Origin: an uncultured Flavobacteriales bacterium
GTDB lineage: Bacteria > Bacteroidota > Bacteroidia > Flavobacteriales > Crocinitomicaceae
DNA length: 64,000 nt
Direction: 5' to 3'
Assembly (NCBI GenBank): GCA_946479285.1
Contig: CAMLFH010000005.1
Span: 186,001 to 250,000, forward strand
In this document: piece by piece, positions 6,631 through 15,414 of the stretch
Layout of the letters: each line of letters starts with the position of its first letter
Numbering within the stretch: the stretch's first letter is position 1
Made by a program: the position numbers and the translations under genes
The notes under the pieces: generated by a model
What the model was told of the DNA's origin: nothing
Database searches by the model: none
What the model saw: only the letters and a program-made list of their open reading frames with translations

Positions 6631-7530
6631 ATGAAAAAAACACTTTTCCTGTTCAGCATTTTTGTGAACATCTGTGCATATGGACAATTTAATCATATTC
6701 AATATAAAATAGATTGTGATGTTGCATACCGCCTTGCTATTGACAGTTTGAATTATTCGAAAAGTTTACACCAATTGTCGAAAGTTAATAAACAGTATGG
6801 AAAGCTCTATTGCGAGGAATACATCCTTATGGCGCATTGTTATAAGAAAAAGGGGAAGGAAACCAAAAGTGCGAAGTGTCTTAAAAAAGCCTGGTCTAAC
6901 TATGGGTTTGATATGGCTTGCTTAGATCAAACGCCACAGATTAGTTTGGCAAATATCAACAAAGGCTACTCCAAAAAACAGCAAAAACTGGTGCAGCAGG
7001 GCTATGACAATTTTGCAAAATTGAAACGTGGCAATTCAGATTCTCTCATGGCGGTTTTGCAGACCATGCTTGAACTGGACCAGGTTCCAAGAATGAAATT
7101 TTACACGGATTCAATCATTGATACCCTTGCACTGAACCGGGAAATGGTGTTGGTAGATTCCAACAATTTGATCGGATTTAGGAACATCATTTACAAACTG
7201 GGCTACCCCGGCGAGTGGATCTTGCCGGGAACTTCTTCGCAGGCATTCGTTTTATTGGTTCATTCTTCCTATAACCAGGCATTTTTTGACGAAATGAAAC
7301 CCGTGTTTTTAAAAGAAGTTATTGCCGGACGTATGGCACCCAGCTATTATGCTTTGTGGTTAGATCGTCATTATTCAACCAGGAATCTACCACAACCTTA
7401 CGGTATGCTGGCCATTGGAAGAGCATCGGATTTTTCTGAAGAGGAAAAACAAAAAATAATTGAAAACAGGTTGAAATTAGGACTGATTAAAAACTGCATG
7501 ATCCCAACCCAATTACTGATGTTCCCATGA
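6631..7530 (+). CDS. Secreted protein of RiPP locus, DUF6624-like C-terminus
   Basis: A 299-residue protein with an N-terminal signal peptide (MKKTLFLFSIFVNICAYGQ). The first half is helical and Cys/Lys-rich and may contain a tetratricopeptide-like helix pair (EEYILMAHCYKKKGKETKSA). The C-terminal part has ALWLDRHYSTRNLPQPYGM, resembling the DR...PQ.YG motif of the DUF6624 family in Bacteroidota. It is the first gene after the precursor hairpin and overlaps the ATP-grasp gene by 4 bp (ATGA), so it is part of the operon. A role outside the cytoplasm, such as surface display or producer protection, is possible; no catalytic function can be assigned. Confidence 0.7.
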   Translation: MKKTLFLFSIFVNICAYGQFNHIQYKIDCDVAYRLAIDSLNYSKSLHQLSKVNKQYGKLYCEEYILMAHCYKKKGKETKSAKCLKKAWSNYGFDMACLDQTPQISLANINKGYSKKQQKLVQQGYDNFAKLKRGNSDSLMAVLQTMLELDQVPRMKFYTDSIIDTLALNREMVLVDSNNLIGFRNIIYKLGYPGEWILPGTSSQAFVLLVHSSYNQAFFDEMKPVFLKEVIAGRMAPSYYALWLDRHYSTRNLPQPYGMLAIGRASDFSEEEKQKIIENRLKLGLIKNCMIPTQLLMFP

Positions 7531-8501
7531 TACTGGTTTTTACGGAACGCGCCGATTTGAATTCGCGGATAGTTCTTTCTTACCTGAAGGATAATAACGA
7601 ACCGTTTGAAGTGTTCCTGGAAGATGATGCAATCGAGTTGGAATACTGCATTGAAGGAAATAAGTTTGATTACCAGGTCTATAAAAACCAGCAATATATC
7701 TGTGGTTCCAAAGAAATAAAATCCATTTGGTACCGAAGAACTGACATCCAGGTAACTCGTTTTGGGACCGGCGAGTTTTCTCAGGAAGGGCTGAAAACCT
7801 ATTCTCATGAACACATGAAAACAAGGACTGAGCAAATTCAAAGATGTTTTCATAACAAGAGATGCCTGGGGAAATTTGGATTTGGGAATTACAATAAAAT
7901 TGAATTTCTGGAGACCTGTACTGCATTGGATATCCCTATTCCCAAAACCCTTATCACCCGTTCCAAACGAAAATTGCTGGAATTTTGGATAGACTGTCGA
8001 AAAGCCATTATTACCAAATCGCTGGCTTTTCCTTATGAAAGTGCAAACTATAATGAATCCGGCGGAATGGAAAGTTATCGGCTTGGTTATACGGTGACGG
8101 TGGGAAAATCGGAGTTCGAATTACTTCCTGAGTTTTTCGATTTAAGTGTTTTCCAGGAAAAATTGGATAAGTTGTTTGAAATCCGGACCATTTATTTGGA
8201 TGGAAAAATCTATTCACAAGCCATTTTCTCTCAAAGCCGTGATGCAGCAGCACTGGATTATCGTTTGGGGTATGATTCCGGTATGAGAATGTGCAATTAT
8301 ACTTTGCCGGAAGCCATAGAACTGCAGGTCCAAAAGCTCATGAAGGAATTGGATTTAAACTTTGGATCATTGGATATCGTATTCACAACAGACAAAAAGT
8401 ATGTGTTTTTGGAAGTGAATCCCAATGGTCAGTATGGCGCCGTTTCAGCCACAACCAATTCCAATGTGGATTATGAAGTTGCCAAATTTTTGATGAATTG
8501 A
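7527..8501 (+). CDS. gwsG: ATP-grasp peptide maturase, grasp-with-spasm system
   Basis: A 324-residue ATP-grasp ligase of the GwsG type, distantly like MvdD/MvdC graspetide ligases. Such enzymes activate Asp/Glu side chains of a precursor with ATP and join them to Ser/Thr hydroxyls or Lys amines. The N-terminus is a Rossmann-like strand (MILVFTERADLNSRIV); SIWYRRTDI around residue 66 is typical of this subgroup; the C-terminal metal/ATP site FLEVNPNGQYG has Glu296 and Asn298. It is coupled by 4 bp to the preceding gene and lies 4 bp before the small gene at 8506. The substrate is most likely the GG peptide at 6350. Biochemistry of this subgroup is inferred from homologous graspetide ligases. 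Confidence 0.88.
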   Translation: MILVFTERADLNSRIVLSYLKDNNEPFEVFLEDDAIELEYCIEGNKFDYQVYKNQQYICGSKEIKSIWYRRTDIQVTRFGTGEFSQEGLKTYSHEHMKTRTEQIQRCFHNKRCLGKFGFGNYNKIEFLETCTALDIPIPKTLITRSKRKLLEFWIDCRKAIITKSLAFPYESANYNESGGMESYRLGYTVTVGKSEFELLPEFFDLSVFQEKLDKLFEIRTIYLDGKIYSQAIFSQSRDAAALDYRLGYDSGMRMCNYTLPEAIELQVQKLMKELDLNFGSLDIVFTTDKKYVFLEVNPNGQYGAVSATTNSNVDYEVAKFLMN

Positions 8502-8505
8502 TAGT

Positions 8506-8697
8506 ATGGAAGGAATAGAAACCGTTGATGCGATTTTATCCACGCTTTATCCGGGGGCAGATTTTGAGCAGAAAATGAAGCTCCGGGAAGAACGGGCAAA
8601 GATTGATATCAAACAGCTAAAGATGGATCGGCTGGAAAGTGTGTGTGAGCCTTTAACCCCGATCTCACTAATCATGGATTATACCCAAAAAATATGA
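8506..8697 (+). CDS. Unrecognised 63-residue protein between GwsG and GwsS
   Basis: A short charged protein (MEGIETVDAILSTLYPGADF ... EQKMKLREERAKIDIKQLKM) predicted to be mostly helical, with no signal peptide, membrane segment or Cys cluster. It starts 4 bp after gwsG and its stop overlaps the gwsS start by 4 bp (ATGA), so it is translated with both maturation enzymes. Position suggests a partner of the maturases, for example a leader-binding or scaffold protein; the sequence does not resemble a winged-helix RiPP recognition element that I know. Being a spacer ORF is less likely given the tight coupling on both sides. Confidence 0.7.
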   Translation: MEGIETVDAILSTLYPGADFEQKMKLREERAKIDIKQLKMDRLESVCEPLTPISLIMDYTQKI

Positions 8698-9779
8698 GAA
8701 CAAATCACTCTATGGAGGTGCTGAAATTATACCCGAATGTGATTCCTGTTAAAGGATATAACCGTTCATTGCTTGTTGATTTACAAAGAGGGAAATCTCA
8801 CCTGGTCCCAAATGATTTGATTGACTGCCTGGAGGAAAAATCGATTTCAGAAGTGAAGGAATACGAAGATTTTATACTTGATAATGAATTAGGGATATTC
8901 ATGGATGCGGAAACAGGAGCAAATTTGACCCCGCTTCCGACCGCTTATTATTCTGCCTCAAAAATTAATAATGCCATCCTTGAACTCGATGAAAGCTCTT
9001 CGTGGAGCATTCCATCTGTTTTTAATCAATTGGACGAATTGGGAACACAATTCCTGGAAGTAAGATTTTTGGACTTTTCTTCCCTGACTGAAAATCTAAG
9101 AGCGTTGCAGGAATACAGCAATGACACAACCATTGAGTCGATTCAACTGATGGTTCCTTTTAACGTGGATTTGAAATCTTTTTTAGATGAAACTTTAACT
9201 GAACGCTTCTTTCGATTGAACACGATTGTAGTTTACAACGCACAATCCGGCTTTGAACTGGAGGAGAATTTATACAACCTTGTTTTTACCGCGCAAAAAA
9301 CAGTATCAAAGGAGCATTGCGGGAATATTTCGATGGAACATTTTAGACTGAACATTCAGTCTTATACCCGCAGCAAGCATTATAACAGTTGCCTGGCACA
9401 CAAAATCAGCGTCGATAAGAATGGATTCATCTGCAATTGTCCTTCTATGGATTCAACTTTCGGTCATGTTGATTCAACTCCATTTTCGAGGGTGCTTGCC
9501 ACTAATGAATTTCAAAGTTTGTGGAAGTTGACAAAAGAGAAGGTCCTGGTTTGTTCTGTCTGTGAGTTCCGGGAGATCTGTGCAGATTGCAGGGCTTTTA
9601 CACTGGATGACCTTGAGAACGGCAAACCATCCAAATGCGGATATAACCCTTTCATTAATCTGTGGAAAGGCGAAGAAAACTACTTGTCCGAAAAGGAGTG
9701 CGGCATATCTGTTGAAAATGGACGCATGCACATTCCCGAAGAACAATTGAATCAACTAAATGCAAGAATATGGGGGTGA
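8694..9779 (+). CDS. gwsS: SPASM-domain peptide maturase, grasp-with-spasm system
   Basis: A 361-residue protein of the GwsS type. The C-terminal SPASM region has the cysteines expected for auxiliary Fe-S clusters: C233, C247 and C249 (FICNC), then CSVCEFREICADC around 285-300 and KCGYNPF. The N-terminal two thirds has the general size of a radical SAM barrel but no CxxxCxxC motif for the SAM-binding cluster, which is characteristic of this family rather than a defect here. It may bind or present the precursor instead of doing radical chemistry. An internal ATG (residue 7, NHSMEV) is an alternative start. It overlaps the 63-residue gene by 4 bp and the OmpA-like gene by 10 bp. Confidence 0.88.
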   Translation: MRTNHSMEVLKLYPNVIPVKGYNRSLLVDLQRGKSHLVPNDLIDCLEEKSISEVKEYEDFILDNELGIFMDAETGANLTPLPTAYYSASKINNAILELDESSSWSIPSVFNQLDELGTQFLEVRFLDFSSLTENLRALQEYSNDTTIESIQLMVPFNVDLKSFLDETLTERFFRLNTIVVYNAQSGFELEENLYNLVFTAQKTVSKEHCGNISMEHFRLNIQSYTRSKHYNSCLAHKISVDKNGFICNCPSMDSTFGHVDSTPFSRVLATNEFQSLWKLTKEKVLVCSVCEFREICADCRAFTLDDLENGKPSKCGYNPFINLWKGEENYLSEKECGISVENGRMHIPEEQLNQLNARIWG

Positions 9780-10528
9780 GAGTGTTTTTTCTACTATTAA
9801 TCGGATGTCTGTTGGCTACTTTGGAATTAAGTGCTCAGAATCTCGCTGAGATTAAATTGATTGATTCCATTTCAGTTTCATTTGATTTCGGAAGTTCCAT
9901 TATCAAAAACCCCTCTAAACTGATAAATAAGATTCATCAACTAAAAATGGATCACGGAAAAGTTCAACTAATTTCTTATACAGATACCGTTGGAAGTAAT
10001 TCATACAATAAAAGCCTGGCATCAAAGCGTTTGCTTGTTGTTTCGAAATTGATTGATTCGACAAATATCAAAAACTTCATGCTGGACAGTACCAACCAAA
10101 ACGAAAAGAGAAAAAACACCGGACTCAAGGATGAATTTTTTCGAAGAGTTGATATACTCGTATATAGTGTGGAACCTAAAATTACATTCGGAGGACCACT
10201 CAATCTTCGAATTAATTTCTATTCGGCAACGACTAATTTTATTCCAGGTTCACTGGAAAACCTAAAAACGCTTCAAATACTGATGGAAATGGATACAACC
10301 TTTTCTATCAAGCTGAATGGTCATGTCTGCTGTAGATCTGATTTGATGTTATCTCTAAACCGTGCTGAGAAGGTGAAGGCATATCTTATTAATCATGGTA
10401 TTAACGGAAAACGTATTACATGCTATGGCTATTCGAACACAGTACCATTAATGCCTGAAACGTCTGATGCGAATCAAAACATGAATATGCGGGTGGAGGT
10501 TGTTTTTATTAAACCGGGATCTCGTTGA
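9770..10528 (+). CDS. Secreted protein with two OmpA-like domains in RiPP operon
   Basis: A 252-residue protein with a signal peptide (about residues 1-22, ending ELSAQ). Two OmpA/MotB-like peptidoglycan-binding domains follow in tandem. The first (about 30-130) has VSFDFGSS, a SYTDTVGSNSYNKSLASKR block and FRRVDI. The second (about 145-250) has INFYSATTNFIPGSLENL, LSLNRAEKVKAYLINHGI and MRVEVVF. The first domain keeps the D-x-x-G and NxxLxxxR pattern; the second is more diverged (HVCCRSD in place of HTD). The start overlaps gwsS by 10 bp and the stop overlaps the exporter start (TTGA). Anchoring the exporter or its channel to the cell wall is a reasonable guess, not shown. Confidence 0.8.
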   Translation: MGVRVFFLLLIGCLLATLELSAQNLAEIKLIDSISVSFDFGSSIIKNPSKLINKIHQLKMDHGKVQLISYTDTVGSNSYNKSLASKRLLVVSKLIDSTNIKNFMLDSTNQNEKRKNTGLKDEFFRRVDILVYSVEPKITFGGPLNLRINFYSATTNFIPGSLENLKTLQILMEMDTTFSIKLNGHVCCRSDLMLSLNRAEKVKAYLINHGINGKRITCYGYSNTVPLMPETSDANQNMNMRVEVVFIKPGSR

Positions 10529-12726
10529 AAGTTTTCCCGATATACACACAACCGGATTCTATGGATTGCGGACCTACTTGCCTGCGAATGATCGCAAAGC
10601 ACTACGGCCGTTCCATTGGGTTGGAGAAATTGCGGAATTTAACGGAAACAACCCGCTTGGGAAGCAATCTGCAATCAATCAGTCAGGCAGCTGAAAGGAT
10701 CGGATTTCGAACACTGGCGGTAAAAATCAATTTACTGGATTTGAAACAAGATGCGCCATTGCCGTGTATCTGTTTTTGGAACCAACAGCATTACATCGTT
10801 CTTTATAAGATCAAAAGAGATCAGTTCTATGTTGCAGATCCTGCAAGAGGAAAACTAGTTTACTCCAAAAGTGAGTTCCTGCAGAACTGGATTGATTCTT
10901 ATGCTAATGAACAAACGGAAGAAGGGATTTGTTTATTAGTGGAACCCACCCCCTTATTACAGGAAAAAGACCAGGAAGAACCAACTAGCCGGAATGGACT
11001 TTGGTTTTTGTTCAGTTACCTGAAAAATTACCGTAAACTAATGATTCAGCTTAGTTTGGGATTGCTTGCGGCGAGTATTTTGCAGTTGATAGTTCCCTTC
11101 CTCACACAAAGTGTTGTGGATATCGGGATCCAAAACAAGGACATTGATTTTTTGTATTTGATGCTATTTGGACAGTTGTTCGTTTTCCTGGGTAGAATGA
11201 GTGTTGACATTATTCGAAGCTGGATCCTGCTGCACCTAAGTTCACGGATCAATATTTCATTAGTGTCCGATTTTTTGGTCAAACTAATGAAATTGCCCAT
11301 CTCGTTCTTCGATGTGAAGAAGTTGGGTGATTTGATGCTGCGGATTGACGATCATTCACGCATCGAAACACTCTTGACGAATCAAACGCTGAGTATCCTG
11401 TTCTCTTTTTTCAATTTTGTGATTTTCAGTATTGTACTTACAGTTTATAGTCCTTCCATTTTCTTTCTTTTCCTGCTGGGAACTGTTTTTTATTTTTTGT
11501 GGGTTCGATTATTTCTCAGAAAAAGAAAGGATTTGGATTACAGACAGTTTTCCCAGGGTGGTGATGACCGTTCAAAAATCGTGGAATTGATCCATGGAAT
11601 CCAGGAAATTAAATTACACAATGCAGAAAGACAAAAGCGCTGGGGCTGGGAAAGGATCCAGGTCCGGTTATTCAAGCTTCGCATTAAAAGTCTCCGATTG
11701 GAGCAAATTCAAAGCAATGGAGCAACATTTATCAACGAACTGAAAAATATCCTGGTAAGCTTTTATACCGCAAAGCTAGTTATAGAGGGGCAGCTGACGC
11801 TGGGAATGATGTTGTCCGTTTCTTACATAATCGGGCAGCTGAATACGCCGATTAGCCAGTTTTTGACATTCATTTATTCTGTTCAGGACGCCAGAATAGC
11901 ATTGGAGCGCCTGAGTGAAATACATAATAAAGAAGACGAGGAACCGGAAAATTCAGAGCGGTCAAATAAGTTTCCGGAGCATAAAGACCTGGTTTTAGAA
12001 GATCTGAGTTTCCGCTACACCGGAACTGAAAAAAATGTGCTCGAAGGAATTAATTTGACCATTGAAACAGGTCGGTTGACTGCAATTGTTGGTGCGAGTG
12101 GAAGCGGTAAAACCACTTTAATGAAATTGCTTCTGAGATTTTACGAACCCACAAGCGGAAAGATCCTGATCGACTCAACGGATCTTGGAAATTTTACACA
12201 ACATACCTGGAGAGCAAATTGTGGTTCGGTGATGCAGGATGGATTCATTTTTAATGACACAATAGCGAATAATATTGCTCTCGGCGAGGATGTGATCGAT
12301 CCGTACAAATTGAGAAATGCCGTTGAAACAGCAAATATCAGAGAGTTTATCGAGACGCTTCCCTTGAACTACAATACAAAGATTGGGAATGAAGGAATAG
12401 GGATCAGCGGCGGACAAAAACAGCGAATATTGATTGCAAGGGCTGTTTACAAAAACCCAAAATTCTTGTTCTTCGATGAAGCAACCAGTGCTTTGGATTC
12501 GAAAAACGAACGGATCATCATGAATAACCTGAATAACTTCTTCGGCGGTAGAACTGCAGTGGTTATTGCGCACAGACTGAGCACAGTTAAAAATGCGGAT
12601 CAAATCATTGTATTGGATGATGGAGCAGTGGTGGAAAAAGGAACTCATGTCGAGCTTTTAGCTTTGAAGGGATCTTATTACACCTTGGTTCAGAGTCAGC
12701 TGGAATTGGAAAAAATAGCGCAATGA
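10525..12726 (+). CDS. C39 peptidase-containing ABC exporter (PCAT)
   Basis: A 733-residue bacteriocin-type exporter that removes double-glycine leaders and pumps the core peptide across the inner membrane. The N-terminal C39 peptidase has the catalytic Cys15 (SMDCGPTC), His89 (QQHYIVLY) and Asp105 (ADPARGK). Six transmembrane helices lie at about 165-450. The ATPase has Walker A GASGSGKTT (about 523-531), signature ISGGQKQR (about 627), Walker B FFDEATS (about 650) and H-loop AHRLS (about 682). The start is a TTG at 10525 overlapping the previous stop as TTGA; residues from KVFPIYTQ match the usual N-terminus, so no upstream ATG is needed. All catalytic residues are present. The likely substrate is the GG peptide at 6350. 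Confidence 0.95.
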   Translation: MKVFPIYTQPDSMDCGPTCLRMIAKHYGRSIGLEKLRNLTETTRLGSNLQSISQAAERIGFRTLAVKINLLDLKQDAPLPCICFWNQQHYIVLYKIKRDQFYVADPARGKLVYSKSEFLQNWIDSYANEQTEEGICLLVEPTPLLQEKDQEEPTSRNGLWFLFSYLKNYRKLMIQLSLGLLAASILQLIVPFLTQSVVDIGIQNKDIDFLYLMLFGQLFVFLGRMSVDIIRSWILLHLSSRINISLVSDFLVKLMKLPISFFDVKKLGDLMLRIDDHSRIETLLTNQTLSILFSFFNFVIFSIVLTVYSPSIFFLFLLGTVFYFLWVRLFLRKRKDLDYRQFSQGGDDRSKIVELIHGIQEIKLHNAERQKRWGWERIQVRLFKLRIKSLRLEQIQSNGATFINELKNILVSFYTAKLVIEGQLTLGMMLSVSYIIGQLNTPISQFLTFIYSVQDARIALERLSEIHNKEDEEPENSERSNKFPEHKDLVLEDLSFRYTGTEKNVLEGINLTIETGRLTAIVGASGSGKTTLMKLLLRFYEPTSGKILIDSTDLGNFTQHTWRANCGSVMQDGFIFNDTIANNIALGEDVIDPYKLRNAVETANIREFIETLPLNYNTKIGNEGIGISGGQKQRILIARAVYKNPKFLFFDEATSALDSKNERIIMNNLNNFFGGRTAVVIAHRLSTVKNADQIIVLDDGAVVEKGTHVELLALKGSYYTLVQSQLELEKIAQ

Positions 12727-12768
12727 CCCTAATTTGTAAAAGACAATTAATAACCCAATGATTGGCAA

Positions 12769-14058
12769 ATGAAAAAGGAAAACGAGGTATTCATTGAATT
12801 GAAAAGTGAGCCGATGAATGAGATGCTTTCGCAGCCTCCTGCCTGGATAGTTCGTTCCGGAAGTGCCTTGTTTTTGGCAATCCTTTTATTGGTTATCGGT
12901 TTGAGCTGGTTCATTCGTTATCCGGACGAAATAGACGGTGAAGTTTTAGTGACAGGTTCCAAAGCGCCCATCGAACTTTCCAATCAAAGCTATGTGCAGT
13001 TGAAATCTCTGAATGTATCCGAAAACCAGGAAGTAAAACAAGGAGAGTTGATTGCTGAATTTGATTTCAGGTTGAATTCAAAAGACTTTGCAGCAGCAAT
13101 GGCTTATGTGAAGCAGCTGGAAGCATTCAATGATCGGTTTCCGTCACAAATTCCGGTTCCTGACCAAAAACTGCAACTGGGAAGTTTCCGGGAACAATGG
13201 TCGAATCTTCTTTCCAGGATTACTGAATGGAACTCAGAATATGCTTCAGGCCTGCAAGAAGGAGAATTAAAATTGATGCGGCAGGAAATTGCTTTTCGCG
13301 AACAACTGCAGGTTATTTCCAGTAAGAAAATGAAGCTTTCAGAAAGTGAATATGCATGGATCGAAGAACAAGTGGTTGGCAGTGAACGCCTCGCCGAACA
13401 AAATGCCATTTCGAAGCAGTCGCTCACACAAGATAAACGCACCCGTAACCAGGCTATGCAGACCGTTGAGGGACAAAAAGAACAAGCTATTCAGAATTTG
13501 ATCGCTTTGAACGGATTGCGTAAAGAAATCCTGATCCTGGAGCATGATGCGGATTTGGAGCGTCTTAAACGATCAGCTGAAATTCAACAACTCCTTACCG
13601 GACTGATGAATGCATTCCAAAACTGGAAAAAGAATGCTGTTTGGACGGCTCCCAGTTCCGGAAAAGTGGTCTTTAACAAGATCCTGCAAGTGAATAAATT
13701 CTACAAAGCAGACGAAGCTTCGATTGTGATTGTTCCGGAAGGAAATGGGTATTGTGCTGTTGCATCAATTGTCAATTCCGGATCCGGGAATTTGAAAAGA
13801 GGTCAAAAAGCCTTTATTGAACTCGCGGATTATCCCAAAACAGAGTTTGGAATGCTGGAGGGAAAAGTCAGCGGCATTACCCAAATAGATAAGGTCGGGA
13901 AGCTGGAAATCCGGATAGATCTTCCGTACCAATTGAAAACGACTTACCAAAAACAAATTCCACCCAAGGCTTTATTAAAAGGCAAAGTAAAAATCATCAC
14001 GAAAGACAAACGATTATTGATGCGCTTTTTCGAACAATTTACAGCTTTAATCCAATGA
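12769..14058 (+). CDS. HlyD-family periplasmic adaptor protein
   Basis: A 429-residue membrane fusion protein linking the ABC exporter to an outer membrane channel. One transmembrane helix lies near residues 32-50 (ALFLAILLLVIGLSWFI), followed by the first half of a lipoyl/barrel-sandwich domain (YVQLKSLNVSENQEVKQGEL), a long alpha-helical hairpin (about 100-280) and the second half (WTAPSSGKVVFNKILQVNKF), then beta-barrel segments to the end. It begins 42 bp after the exporter gene and ends in a 4-bp overlap (ATGA) with the TolC-like gene. It completes the type I-like export path for the RiPP. Confidence 0.93.
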   Translation: MKKENEVFIELKSEPMNEMLSQPPAWIVRSGSALFLAILLLVIGLSWFIRYPDEIDGEVLVTGSKAPIELSNQSYVQLKSLNVSENQEVKQGELIAEFDFRLNSKDFAAAMAYVKQLEAFNDRFPSQIPVPDQKLQLGSFREQWSNLLSRITEWNSEYASGLQEGELKLMRQEIAFREQLQVISSKKMKLSESEYAWIEEQVVGSERLAEQNAISKQSLTQDKRTRNQAMQTVEGQKEQAIQNLIALNGLRKEILILEHDADLERLKRSAEIQQLLTGLMNAFQNWKKNAVWTAPSSGKVVFNKILQVNKFYKADEASIVIVPEGNGYCAVASIVNSGSGNLKRGQKAFIELADYPKTEFGMLEGKVSGITQIDKVGKLEIRIDLPYQLKTTYQKQIPPKALLKGKVKIITKDKRLLMRFFEQFTALIQ

Positions 14059-15335
14059 ATAAGTGTTTCCTGGTATTCGTGTTTAATTGGGCTGTTTTTA
14101 GTGCTTCGGGTCAGGAGAAACTCACCCTGCAAGCTTGTTTGGACAAAGTGGAAAATAATACCACGCAGCTTGCTGCCGAATCCGCATTACTGCATAGTTC
14201 CAGGATCAATATGCAATTCCATTGGTGGAGTTTGCTTCCCAACTTGTCTGGAAATACCGGTTTTAATACTTCATTCGGACGCAGATTGGATCCGTTCACT
14301 AACACCTTCGCTACCAGTTCCGTAAATTCTCAATCGTTCGGACTGAATTCAAGTGTGCAGTTATTTGACGGCTTTTCCTACTTCTACAAACGGAATCTTC
14401 TAACTGCCAAAATTGAACGGGATGAAATTGGGTTGAATCAAAAACGGAATGAGTTAAAAATCCAGCTCATTGAAAGCTATGTGACTTTGTGTAAACTATC
14501 CGTTCAAATACAATTGACGGAATCACGGATTGAGAAATACAAGCAGCTGCAAACTCTTCAAAGATTGCTGCTCCAAGAAGGGCGAATCAATGGACTTGAT
14601 ACACTCAGGAGTGAACAATCCATATTGAAAGAGTACAATCAATTGCTGGCCTTGAGGAATGAATCAAAGCTTAAAATACTTCAATTGAATCTCCTGATGA
14701 ATCTGCCTTTAGGTTCCGTTTATTCAGTGGACGTTTCCTCTGTTTCGGCTATTGAAGACAAGGTGCGGTTCAAAGAAACCTACGGCTTGGAATTGAATGA
14801 AGTGGAATTGAAGCTGTTGGAAAACGAATTGCAGGTTGAGCGTTCAGCTCTTCTACCGGGCATTTCATTGAGCGGCCTCGTTGGAACAGGATTCTCCACG
14901 AATAATAAAGACTATTCTCTGGCAGGCATTCCAACGAAAACCTATTCGCGGCAGATCAATGAAAATCTGTATGAAGGTATTGGTTTCAATTTGAATATTC
15001 CTTTGTTTAATCGGGGAGAGTGGTTGAAGACCAAACGATTGAGTGCTGTTCAGCGAACAGAATTGGCACATAACAGGGAGCTTGCGGATCAGCTTTTGGA
15101 AAAGAAGCGCCTGGAATGGGAACAAAACCGGTTAAATATGGGGGCTCTGCAGGAACAGAATAGACACATGACAAACAACCTCGAACTGATTTACCAAAAA
15201 AGCCTGCTGCTTTATGAAGCGGGACGTTTGACATACCCTGAAATAGAAATGACGCTGATGGAATGGCAACAGGAATTGGAAGAAGCGGCTTTGCTTCAGA
15301 TTGATTTGGAGTTGTTGGAAATGTTTGATGATTGA
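14055..15335 (+). CDS. TolC-family outer membrane channel
   Basis: A 426-residue outer membrane efflux protein with a signal peptide (MNKCFLVFVFNWAVFSASGQ). It has the two-fold TolC layout: long helices (NNTTQLAAESALLHSSRINM; RNELKIQLIESYVTLCKL) separated by strands such as GLNSSVQLFDGFSYFYKRN and GIGFNLNIPLFNRGEWLKT. It is the last gene of the RiPP operon, with a hairpin about 20 bp after the stop. The length is close to other Bacteroidota TolC homologues. Together with the PCAT and HlyD proteins it would carry the processed peptide out of the cell. Confidence 0.92.
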   Translation: MNKCFLVFVFNWAVFSASGQEKLTLQACLDKVENNTTQLAAESALLHSSRINMQFHWWSLLPNLSGNTGFNTSFGRRLDPFTNTFATSSVNSQSFGLNSSVQLFDGFSYFYKRNLLTAKIERDEIGLNQKRNELKIQLIESYVTLCKLSVQIQLTESRIEKYKQLQTLQRLLLQEGRINGLDTLRSEQSILKEYNQLLALRNESKLKILQLNLLMNLPLGSVYSVDVSSVSAIEDKVRFKETYGLELNEVELKLLENELQVERSALLPGISLSGLVGTGFSTNNKDYSLAGIPTKTYSRQINENLYEGIGFNLNIPLFNRGEWLKTKRLSAVQRTELAHNRELADQLLEKKRLEWEQNRLNMGALQEQNRHMTNNLELIYQKSLLLYEAGRLTYPEIEMTLMEWQQELEEAALLQIDLELLEMFDD

Positions 15336-15355
15336 TTAGAAATTGAACTTATCCT

Positions 15356-15380
15356 CCCCCTTGGTCACCCTCCAAAGGGG
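15356..15380 (+). terminator. Hairpin at the end of the RiPP operon
   Basis: CCCCCTTGG (15356-15364) and CCAAAGGGG (15372-15380) pair with one mismatch around a 7-base loop. No T-run follows, so this may be a repeat-type hairpin serving as a 3' end rather than a strict intrinsic terminator. Confidence 0.45.
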
Positions 15381-15414
15381 AAATAGAGATGAATATAGAA
15401 ATACAATAACCATT

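Noticed and set aside
8694..9779. Radical SAM enzyme with lost CxxxCxxC by mutation
   Set aside because: Absence of the motif is a known trait of SPASM-only maturases in grasp-with-spasm loci, and the rest of the gene is intact.
15343..15414. Coding extension upstream of the 113-residue gene
   Set aside because: It would start at TTG and run through a hairpin after the TolC-like gene.
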